Positions 1 through 6,921 of a DNA stretch of 7,680 nt are shown here, piece by piece; the first letter of the stretch is position 1, and each line of letters begins with the position of its first letter. The notes under the pieces are model-generated. The model was not told the origin of the DNA. It made no database searches and worked only from the letters and a program-made list of their open reading frames with translations. This stretch comes from an uncultured Oscillospiraceae bacterium (GTDB taxonomy: Bacteria > Bacillota > Clostridia > Oscillospirales > Acutalibacteraceae), in NCBI GenBank assembly GCA_905193585.1, contig CAJJPG010000089.1, forward strand, positions 1 to 7,680. The letters run 5' to 3'. The position numbers and the translations under genes are program-made.

Positions 1-41
1 ACTTGAATTTGTGTTATACTTCAATTATCTTAAAGATAAAA
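1..41 (+). repeat. Imperfect direct repeat, copy 1
   Basis: Shares with positions 132-167 the ordered blocks GAATTT, TTATACTT (14-21) and AAAGATAAAA (32-41). The copies differ by short insertions: this one has two extra bases near its start and about six between the last two blocks. Both contain a TATACT -10 candidate, and the two copies bracket the terminator. Confidence 0.45.
12..20 (+). promoter_or_regulatory. Candidate extended -10 promoter
   Basis: TGTTATACT fits the extended -10 form TGnTATAAT with one mismatch in the hexamer. Any -35 element would lie just left of the window and cannot be seen. Transcription would begin near 26-28 and run through a palindrome and the terminator before reaching addB. 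AT-rich background makes chance matches common, so this is tentative. Confidence 0.35.
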
Positions 42-53
42 GTTAATCTTTAA
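30..53. repeat. AT-rich perfect inverted repeat
   Basis: TTAAAGAT (30-37) and ATCTTTAA (46-53) are exact reverse complements separated by 8 nt. It lies just after the -10 candidate at 15-20, where a repressor site or a weak 5' RNA hairpin could sit. No T-run follows directly, so it is not a terminator. Function unknown. Confidence 0.45.
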
Positions 54-81
54 TTATGTTTAAAAATAAATGAAAGCAAGG

Positions 82-131
82 TTTTGAGCGAAAAAGGGCG
101 GCCAAAACCGCCCTTTCTCAAAATTTTTTTT
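82..131 (+). terminator. Rho-independent terminator upstream of addB
   Basis: A perfect 9-bp stem, AAAGGGCGG (93-101) and CCGCCCTTT (108-116), encloses a 6-nt loop. It is extended by an outer 7-bp stem, TTTTGAG (82-88) with CTCAAAA (117-123), separated by a 4-nt bulge on the left arm only. Eight T residues follow at 124-131. This is a textbook intrinsic terminator for rightward transcription. It most simply ends transcription of a gene left of the window, with addB having its own promoter further on. It could instead attenuate transcripts started at the -10 near 15-20. Confidence 0.85.
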
Positions 132-167
132 ACGAATTTTGTTTTTATACTTGACACAAAGATAAAA
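132..167 (+). repeat. Imperfect direct repeat, copy 2
   Basis: Second copy of the element at 1-41, with GAATTTT, TTATACTT (145-152) and AAAGATAAAA (158-167) in the same order. It directly precedes the addB ribosome binding site. The similarity is read by eye in AT-rich sequence, so part of it may be compositional. Confidence 0.45.
146..151 (+). promoter_or_regulatory. Candidate -10 box for addAB, downstream of the terminator
   Basis: TATACT lies 20 bp after the terminator T-run begins and 35 bp before the addB GTG codon, so a transcript starting near 158 would have a ~28-nt leader. No good -35 is visible at the right spacing; the position is occupied by the T-run. It is the most economical place for an addAB promoter, because the terminator would block transcripts from further left. 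Confidence 0.33.
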
Positions 168-175
168 TATAACCG

Positions 176-180
176 GGTGA
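176..180 (+). promoter_or_regulatory. Shine-Dalgarno that decides the addB start
   Basis: GGTGA is complementary to the anti-SD core and lies 5 nt before GTG 186. The competing GTG at 177-179 falls within this site and has no comparable purine run of its own upstream, which is why 186 is chosen. Confidence 0.6.
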
Positions 181-185
181 AAAAT

Positions 186-3100
186 GTGCTTAAATTTATT
201 TTCGGGCGCCCTGCGTCCGGTAAAACATACCAGATTCTTGAAAAAATAAAGCGGCAAAGCGAGGCAGGCAGGCAGTGCGTGCTTATAGTGCCCGAGCAGT
301 TCTCCTTTGAAAGCGAGCGGGCGGTTTTGCGCGTGCTGGGCGATAAGGCGGCGCTCGGCGTTACGGTTACAAGCTTTACGCGCCTTTGCGACGAGGTGGC
401 CAGATACGCGGGCGGAATTGCGGGCGTTACCCTTACCGACGCGCAAAAGGTTATTTTTATGAACCGCGCGTTGCGCTCACTTGAAACGGAGCTTACTTTA
501 TGGCGTAAATACTGCCGCTCGGTAAGCTTTGCAAAAACTATGCTTGATACCGTGGGCGAGTTTAAAATAAACGCCGTATCGCCCGAGAATTTAAAAGCCG
601 CCGCCGAAGAGACCGAGAGCGCCGCGCTTAAAGCCAAGCTGTGGAACACCGCGCTTATATACGAGACCTACGACGCGCTTGTGGGGGAGCGGTTTTTAGA
701 CCCTGCCGACCGCCTGACAAAGCTTTATAGGCAGCTTGAGGATTTTCGCTATTTTGAAAAAAAGGATGTTTTTATTGATTCTTTTAAGGGCTTTACGGGT
801 CAGCAGTTTGCGCTGATTGACAGAATTTCAGCCCAGGCGGACAACCTGACCGTGGCGCTGACCGACGCGCCCGAAATTAAGGGTGAGTTCGGCATTTTTT
901 CAAATATTCGCATTTCGGCAGAGAAAATACGCCGCGCCGCCAAGCGTTATCATATGGCGGAGGACGAACCGCTTATTTTAGGCGCGCGAGGCACTGCGGC
1001 GGCGGGTATAGCGGCGGTGGAAAGGCTTATTTCGGGCGGCACCCCCGAAAAAACGGAAAACGACGGCTCGCTTACCGTTTGCGCGGCAGATACTGCGGCG
1101 GAGGAAGCGGAGTTCGCCGTGAGAAATATACGCCGCCTTGTGCGCACGGAAAACTACCGCTACCGCGATTTTGTAATAATAGCGCGGGACGCAGAGCGGT
1201 ACGACGACTTTATAAACGCCGCGTGCGAGACCTACGGCGTGCCCTGCTTTTCGGATAAACGCCGACCGCTTTCGGCATTTCCGCTTGCCGCCCTTGCCGA
1301 TGCGGCAATACAAGCGATACTTAAAAACGACAGCGAGAGCATACTCCGTTTTCACAAAACAGGGCTCGGAACGCTTAATACCGACGAAATAGCAAAGCTT
1401 GAAAATTATGTGACCCTTTGGAATATTGAGGGGGATATGTGGCAGCGCGAATGGGTTATGGATGTGCGCGGCTTTGTATCGGACGATACAGAGCCTGATG
1501 AAAAAGCGCTCGGCGAAATAAATGAATTGCGTAAAAAGGCAACAGCTCCGCTTGAAAAGCTGCGCGCGGAGTTCAGCGGCACGGCGGAAAATATGGCGGC
1601 GGCGCTGGTGCGGCTTTTTGAAGAATGTGATGCGGCAGGCAAATTAGCCGCTATGTCACAGGAATTTTTAAATAACTCGGAAGAATTTTCTTCGGATGTT
1701 TTAAAGCAAAGCTACGATAAATATATGAAGCTGCTTGACAGCATTGCCGCCTGTTTCGGCGCGCGCGAGGTGGGGAAACACGAATTTCGCGAGGTTTTAA
1801 GCCTTGCGGTTTCGTTTGAAACGGTGGGGTCTGTTCCGCGCTTTCTCGATGAAGTCACATTCGGCGCGGCGGACAGAATACGCCCCTCACGCCCGAAAGT
1901 CGCCTTTATTTTGGGTGCTAATCAGGGCGTTTTCCCAAAAGAAATATCCGCCTCGGGCATTTTCGGAATATCCGACCGCAAAAGCCTTATAGCGCTCGGC
2001 GTTGATATTCCCGATAAATCGGTATCTGCGGCGACCGATGAAAATTATTTGGTTTACTGCAACCTTTGCTGCCCGTCGGATAGGCTTTTTATTTCCTACG
2101 CGCGGCGGTCACTCACGGGCGATAATACGGAGCCCTCGGCATTTGTGCAGGAAATAACCGAGAATATACCTCACGGCTTTATTACCGAGCCGGGTGGAAA
2201 AATAACCGAATTAAACCTGCCCGAAACCGGGGCGGCGGCATACTCTGAGCTTTGCCGCAGAAGAAACGCCGAAAACGGCGGCGCTGCGGAGATACGCGCG
2301 GCGCTTGCGGGAACGGAGGAATATGGAAAGGCGGAGTACACCGAAAAAAGGCTTTCGGGCGCGCCTGCCGCTATAGGAAAAGACACGGCGCGGCGGCTTT
2401 TCGGGGAAGAAATTAAAATGTCTGCCTCGCGGCTTGATACCTTTAACCGCTGCCGTTTCAGTTTTTTTTGCCGCTACGGGCTTTCGGTTAAGAAATTGCA
2501 GCCTGCCGAATTTGACGTTTTGCAGCGCGGCACGGTGGTGCACTACTGCCTTGAAAGATTTATAAAGGAATACGGCAAGGGCGTGGCGGAATTATCGCCC
2601 GAAAAAATTGAGGAGCTTATAGACGGCTACATAAACGATTATCTTGACGGCGTTACGGGCTACCGCGCCGTTGAAACCGCGCGTGGCAGATTTTTGGTCT
2701 CGCGAATTTCGCGCTCGGTTAAAGAAGTGGCTAAAAGGCTTGCCGAGGAGTTTGCCCAAAGCGGCTTTGAGCCTATTGCCTGCGAGCTTGAAATAGGCGG
2801 CGAGGGTGAAAAGCTTGAATTTCCGTATGACGGCGGCAAAATATCCGTTTCGGGCAGTATTGACCGCGTGGATAAATTCGGCGGCTATATACGCGTTGTG
2901 GACTATAAAACAGGCAGCAAAAAGTTTAAGCTGCCCGATATTCTTTTCGGGCTTAATTTGCAAATGCTTTTGTACCTTTACGCCGCGGTGCGCGGCGCGG
3001 GGCTGCCCGATGAAGACGCGGCGGGAATACTCTATATGCCCTCAAAGCGCGATACTACCGATAAGGGTATGGCTATGAACGGGCTTATTCGCAGGGATGA

Positions 3101-3446
3101 GGAAATAGTTACCGCAATGGACAGGGAAAAGCAGGGCGATTTTGTGCCGAAATACGCCGTTACCAAAAGCGGCGAGCTTAAAAAGACCTGCACCTCGTTT
3201 ATTTCGGCAGAGGAATTTTCGGAAATTTTCGATTTAATTGAAAGAATTATGAAAAGAACGGGGAACACCGTAGCCTTGGGTGATATTGCCGTAAGCCCTG
3301 TTGACGGCAGGGAAACGCCCGCCTGCAAATACTGCGATTTTGCTTCTGTCTGCGGCAGGGAGGACGAGCCGTGTTTCCGTGTTCCCGACCTTAAAAACGA
3401 AGAAGTATTTGATAGACTTAAAGAGGGGGATGAATATGGCGTTTAA
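186..3446 (+). CDS. addB: AddB, ATP-dependent helicase/deoxyribonuclease subunit B
   Basis: Subunit B of the cytoplasmic AddAB complex, which unwinds and degrades DNA ends until Chi and so starts RecA-dependent double-strand break repair. The product is 1086 residues, close to the ~1160 of the Bacillus subtilis protein. Seen in order: Walker A GRPASGKT at residues 7-14; the AddB block VLIVPEQ at 32-38; VTSFTRL at 61-67; FILGANQGVFP at 574-584; and a C-terminal RecB-type nuclease with GSIDRVD (890-896, D893) and VDYKTG (D906, K908). Four cysteines, C756 and C1047-x2-C1050-x5-C1056, match the 4Fe-4S staple known from B. subtilis AddB. As usual for AddB, the later helicase motifs are not evident, so this is the pseudo-helicase, Chi-scanning subunit by family knowledge. 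I chose GTG 186 because GGTGA (176-180) sits 5 nt upstream and the protein then starts MLKFIFGRPASGKT, as in homologues. GTG 177 is the alternative; the TTG at 84 lies inside a terminator hairpin and is rejected. The 3' end overlaps addA by 11 bp. Confidence 0.96.
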   Translation: MLKFIFGRPASGKTYQILEKIKRQSEAGRQCVLIVPEQFSFESERAVLRVLGDKAALGVTVTSFTRLCDEVARYAGGIAGVTLTDAQKVIFMNRALRSLETELTLWRKYCRSVSFAKTMLDTVGEFKINAVSPENLKAAAEETESAALKAKLWNTALIYETYDALVGERFLDPADRLTKLYRQLEDFRYFEKKDVFIDSFKGFTGQQFALIDRISAQADNLTVALTDAPEIKGEFGIFSNIRISAEKIRRAAKRYHMAEDEPLILGARGTAAAGIAAVERLISGGTPEKTENDGSLTVCAADTAAEEAEFAVRNIRRLVRTENYRYRDFVIIARDAERYDDFINAACETYGVPCFSDKRRPLSAFPLAALADAAIQAILKNDSESILRFHKTGLGTLNTDEIAKLENYVTLWNIEGDMWQREWVMDVRGFVSDDTEPDEKALGEINELRKKATAPLEKLRAEFSGTAENMAAALVRLFEECDAAGKLAAMSQEFLNNSEEFSSDVLKQSYDKYMKLLDSIAACFGAREVGKHEFREVLSLAVSFETVGSVPRFLDEVTFGAADRIRPSRPKVAFILGANQGVFPKEISASGIFGISDRKSLIALGVDIPDKSVSAATDENYLVYCNLCCPSDRLFISYARRSLTGDNTEPSAFVQEITENIPHGFITEPGGKITELNLPETGAAAYSELCRRRNAENGGAAEIRAALAGTEEYGKAEYTEKRLSGAPAAIGKDTARRLFGEEIKMSASRLDTFNRCRFSFFCRYGLSVKKLQPAEFDVLQRGTVVHYCLERFIKEYGKGVAELSPEKIEELIDGYINDYLDGVTGYRAVETARGRFLVSRISRSVKEVAKRLAEEFAQSGFEPIACELEIGGEGEKLEFPYDGGKISVSGSIDRVDKFGGYIRVVDYKTGSKKFKLPDILFGLNLQMLLYLYAAVRGAGLPDEDAAGILYMPSKRDTTDKGMAMNGLIRRDEEIVTAMDREKQGDFVPKYAVTKSGELKKTCTSFISAEEFSEIFDLIERIMKRTGNTVALGDIAVSPVDGRETPACKYCDFASVCGREDEPCFRVPDLKNEEVFDRLKEGDEYGV
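3423..3428 (+). promoter_or_regulatory. Shine-Dalgarno of addA inside the addB 3' end
   Basis: GAGGGG is placed 7 nt before ATG 3436 and is itself part of the last codons of addB. The arrangement supports ATG 3436 over ATG 3430, which would be 1 nt from the site, and lets ribosomes ending addB re-start on addA. Confidence 0.7.
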
Positions 3447-6400
3447 ACCTACCGACGCACAGCGAGCGGCAATAAACGCGCGCGGGAATATTTTGGTTTC
3501 CGCTGCGGCGGGCTCGGGCAAGACTGCGGTTTTGGTTGAAAGAGTCATTAAAAGACTGACCGACGAAAACGACCCAATAAGCGCCGACCGCCTTTTAATA
3601 GTTACCTTTACCAACGCCGCTGCCGCCGAAATGCGCACGCGAATTGAAAAGCGGCTGGACGCGGAGTGCCGCGCCAACCCCGATAACATAGGGCTTTTGC
3701 GGCAAAGGCAGCTTTTAAGTAACGCGAAAATATGCACAATTGACTCTTTCTGCATAGACCTTGTGCGCGAAAATTTTGAAAGGGTGGGTATATCCCCCGA
3801 TTTTAAAATGAGCGACGGCTATTCTCTGCGCCCGGTAGACGAATCGGTGCTTAAAAGTGTGCTTGAAAGGTATTACGAAGAAAACGATCCGATATTTTTA
3901 AAACTTCTTGATACCGTGGGCGCGGAATATGACGACGGCAATTTTTCTGCCTTTGTGCTTAAAATTTACGATTACAGCCGCCAGCTGGCCTTCCCAAAAG
4001 AGTGGTTTGCGTATCTTCCGAGGGTCTATGAAAACGGCTTTGGGGATGATAACGAATGGTATAAATACGCTGTGGAAACCGCCGCAAAAACCGCCGCGGA
4101 TATGCAGGCGCTTATTGCAGAAGCGGCGGATATATGCTTAGAGGACGAAAAAACGGCGGAAAAATATTTGCCCGATATTACCGAATCCGCAAAGCGCATA
4201 GGCAGGCTTGCAAGCGCTTGTGATTCGGGGGATTGGGACGAGATTTCCAGTTTGCTTTCAGCCTTCGCGCTGTCGCCACTGCCGCGCGCAAACGGGCTTG
4301 CGGGGGCGCCGCAGGCAGCCGCCGCAAAGCTTGCCTATAAATATATAGAAAAGGATACAGAGCGCCTGCAAAAGCTTTTTTATGCCGATTCCGCCTTTAT
4401 ATCCGCGCAGTTAAATTCCCTTTACCCGGCAGTGCGGCTGCTTTCCGAAATACTCACGGAGTTTGACGAAAGGCTTTTTGCCGAGTATTCCGAGCGCGGC
4501 ACCTTTACCTTTCACAACACCGAGCATATGGCTTTATCGCTTTTGTGCGAGGCTGAAAAAACCGAGGGCGACGAGCTTTTAAGGCTTTACGACGAGGTTA
4601 TGGTGGATGAATATCAAGATACAAACGATTTGCAGGATACGCTCTTCTACATTCTTTCCCGCCACGGGGAGCGGCTTTTTGCCGTGGGAGACGTAAAGCA
4701 AAGCATTTACGGCTTTCGCGGGGCGGACCCTTCAAACTTTTTGCGAAAGAAAAACGCCGCCGTGCCGTATGATAAGGCGGGGGAGCGCGACCCAAAAAAG
4801 ATTATTCTGGGCAGTAATTTCCGCTGCCGCCCCGAGGTATGCCGATATATAAACTTCTTTTTTGAGCATATGATGACCGAAAACACGGGCAGCATAGCCT
4901 ATGACGAAGAAGAAAGGCTGATACCCGCCGCCGAATACCCCGAAACGGACGAGCCGCCCGCCGAGCTTGATATTATAAGCGTTAAAGGCTCTGTCGAGGA
5001 GCAGCTTACAGCCGAGGCGCGGCACATTGCGGGGTATATTAAATCGGCGGTGAACGGCAAACCTATGATACGCGTGGATAAAGATACGCTGCGCCCTGCG
5101 AAATTTTCCGATTTTACAATACTTTTGCGCTCGCCGAAATACAAGGCGGGAATTATTGCAAAGGAGCTGCGTAAACACGGCGTTCCCGCAAATTTTTCTG
5201 CCGAAAGCTTTGCCGAGACCACCGAAATATCAGTATTTTTGGCGCTTTTAAAGGTTATTGACAATCCCGAATCGGATATTGAGCTACTATGCGTGTTGCT
5301 GTCTCCCATATTCGGGTTTACGCCCGAGGAGACCGCGAATTTACGCATAAACAGGCGGCGCGGCAGCCTTTATTCGGCGCTTGTGTTTGCCGCCGAAAAC
5401 GGCGATATACACGCAAAAAACACACTTGATACGCTGCAAAAATGCCGCCTTTTAAGCGTTACGCTGCCGCTTTCAAAGCTTATAATGCGGCTGCTTGGCA
5501 GCACCGATTATTTAAACACCGTATCGGCGGGGAAAGAGGGCATACGCCGCCGCAATAACCTACTGTTGCTTGCAAGCTATGCCGCGCAATACGAGACGGA
5601 TGCGGGGCGCGGTATAGGCGGGTTTGTGAAATTTATTTTAAAGCAATCCGAAAGCGGAATTAAATCAGCCGCGGCGGGCTCTGCGGGCGATACGGTAAAT
5701 ATTATGAGCATACACGCCTCAAAGGGGCTGCAATTCCCCGTTTGCATTGTGGCGGACACCACCGCCGCGTTTAACGACGGCGACGCGCGTGAGGACGCGC
5801 TCTTTTCGGCGGAGCACGGCATAGGCTTCAGGTATTTTGACGAAGCGGCAAAAACCCGCTTTACCACAATATGCCGCGAGGTGATAATTGATAAACAGCG
5901 CCAAACCGCAAAAGAGGAAGAACTGCGGCTTTTGTATGTTGCCATGACCCGCACGCAGGATAAGCTTATGCTTATATCATCTGTAAGTGACGCGGAAAAG
6001 GCGGTTGCCGAGGGACTTTCCGACCTGACCCTTTGCGGCGGGCAGCCCGATAGGCTTTTCTCCCGCTTTAAATCCTACGCAAAATGGCTGCTGGTATCTG
6101 CACTGCTGCACCCGGACGGCAAGGAGCTGCGCGGGAACGGTACGAATATTATACCCGACACTACCGACAGCCGCCTTTTCTTAAGGGTGATATGCCCCGA
6201 GCCTGAAAACACCGAGGAAAAAGCGGAAGAAAAGGAGGAATATGTGCCCGATAATGAATTGATCGAAAAAATACGTGAAAGCATTTCCTTTGAGTACCCC
6301 TATGCGCCGCTTTTGCAGGTGGAGGCAAAAAGCTCGGTTTCGGCGCTGGCAAATAAGGCTGAAAGCGATAAATTCGCGTTTTCGGCGCGCCCCGCTTTTA

Positions 6401-6921
6401 TGAGCAAGGGCGGAATTACCGCCGCCGAGCGCGGCACCGCGACCCACCGTGTAATGGAGTTTATAGACTTTAATAAAGCAGGCGAACTGGACGCAGAGCT
6501 TGAAAGGCTTTACGAGTGGCAGTATTTAAGCGAGCGGGAATATAACGCCGTGCCGAGGGATAAAATCAAGGCGTTTTTTGAAAGCGATATTTTTGCGCGC
6601 ATAAAAAAATCCCCCTTGGTTAAAAGGGAGATGAGGTTTTTAACCGAGCTGCCCGCAAATAAACTGCTTGCAACCCCCGATAAAGCGTTTGAAAATGAAA
6701 ATATAATCGTTCAGGGCGCGGTGGACCTCTGCTTTGAGGAAGACGGCGGAATAGTGGTGCTTGATTTTAAGACCGACCGCGCCGAAAACGTCGACGCGCT
6801 GCGCGACGCTTACGGCGGTCAGCTTGCGATTTACGCGCTTGCCTGTGAAAAAATATTTGAAAAGCCTGTAAAACAGACCGTTATTTACTCCTTTGCGCTG
6901 TCAAAGGAAATTGAAGTTTAA
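3436..6921 (+). CDS. addA: AddA, ATP-dependent helicase/nuclease subunit A
   Basis: Motor and nuclease subunit of AddAB, a 3'-5' superfamily 1A helicase of the UvrD/RecB group that partners AddB in resection of DNA ends. Length is 1161 residues against ~1230 in B. subtilis. Visible motifs: Q motif FKPTDAQ (3-9); Walker A AAAGSGKT (23-30); motif Ia TFTNAAAAEM (57-66); TIDSFC (101-106); Walker B VMVDEYQDT (388-396); motif III VGDVKQSIYGFRGADP (417-432); motif IV NFRCR (461-465); motif V MSIHASKGLQFP (757-768); motif VI LRLLYVAMTRTQDKL (830-844). The C-terminal nuclease shows GTATH (H1004), AVDLCF (D1097), LDFKTD (D1110, K1112) and QLAIY (1129-1133), so helicase and nuclease both look intact. 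ATG 3436 is preferred over ATG 3430 because GAGGGG (3423-3428) lies 7 nt before it. The start lies inside addB, which implies translational coupling. The C-terminus ...SFALSKEIEV is the usual AddA ending. An atypical block at 356-363 is listed under findings. Confidence 0.97.
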   Translation: MAFKPTDAQRAAINARGNILVSAAAGSGKTAVLVERVIKRLTDENDPISADRLLIVTFTNAAAAEMRTRIEKRLDAECRANPDNIGLLRQRQLLSNAKICTIDSFCIDLVRENFERVGISPDFKMSDGYSLRPVDESVLKSVLERYYEENDPIFLKLLDTVGAEYDDGNFSAFVLKIYDYSRQLAFPKEWFAYLPRVYENGFGDDNEWYKYAVETAAKTAADMQALIAEAADICLEDEKTAEKYLPDITESAKRIGRLASACDSGDWDEISSLLSAFALSPLPRANGLAGAPQAAAAKLAYKYIEKDTERLQKLFYADSAFISAQLNSLYPAVRLLSEILTEFDERLFAEYSERGTFTFHNTEHMALSLLCEAEKTEGDELLRLYDEVMVDEYQDTNDLQDTLFYILSRHGERLFAVGDVKQSIYGFRGADPSNFLRKKNAAVPYDKAGERDPKKIILGSNFRCRPEVCRYINFFFEHMMTENTGSIAYDEEERLIPAAEYPETDEPPAELDIISVKGSVEEQLTAEARHIAGYIKSAVNGKPMIRVDKDTLRPAKFSDFTILLRSPKYKAGIIAKELRKHGVPANFSAESFAETTEISVFLALLKVIDNPESDIELLCVLLSPIFGFTPEETANLRINRRRGSLYSALVFAAENGDIHAKNTLDTLQKCRLLSVTLPLSKLIMRLLGSTDYLNTVSAGKEGIRRRNNLLLLASYAAQYETDAGRGIGGFVKFILKQSESGIKSAAAGSAGDTVNIMSIHASKGLQFPVCIVADTTAAFNDGDAREDALFSAEHGIGFRYFDEAAKTRFTTICREVIIDKQRQTAKEEELRLLYVAMTRTQDKLMLISSVSDAEKAVAEGLSDLTLCGGQPDRLFSRFKSYAKWLLVSALLHPDGKELRGNGTNIIPDTTDSRLFLRVICPEPENTEEKAEEKEEYVPDNELIEKIRESISFEYPYAPLLQVEAKSSVSALANKAESDKFAFSARPAFMSKGGITAAERGTATHRVMEFIDFNKAGELDAELERLYEWQYLSEREYNAVPRDKIKAFFESDIFARIKKSPLVKREMRFLTELPANKLLATPDKAFENENIIVQGAVDLCFEEDGGIVVLDFKTDRAENVDALRDAYGGQLAIYALACEKIFEKPVKQTVIYSFALSKEIEV

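Noticed and set aside
151..156. Perfect TTGACA -35 hexamer
   Set aside because: At 16-18 bp downstream there is only CGGGTG-like sequence and no -10, and the start would fall within the addB coding region.
84..185. N-terminal extension of addB from a TTG at 84
   Set aside because: The codon lies inside the terminator hairpin, the translated segment is low-complexity, and homologues start right before the Walker A segment as from GTG 186.
50..649. Long - strand frames opposite the start of addB
   Set aside because: They cross the terminator and run antisense to a confident gene, and the predicted protein has no recognisable domain; an effect of GC-biased third positions.
978..1355. Other - strand frames within addB and addA (also 2211-2543, 2592-2963, 4732-5178, 4899-5348, 5577-5954)
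   Set aside because: All are antisense to conserved helicase/nuclease coding sequence and show compositional, arginine/serine/alanine-rich translations without motifs or ribosome sites that stand out.
3301..3435. Longer addA starting at 3301
   Set aside because: The extra 45 residues are addB read in another frame; the good ribosome site and the conserved MAFKPTDAQ start favour 3436.
6860..6880. Possible terminator for fruK on the - strand (CTGT/ACAG hairpin followed by T-rich sequence)
   Set aside because: The stem is only 4 bp and the T-rich stretch is interrupted; it also lies within the conserved AddA C-terminal coding region.
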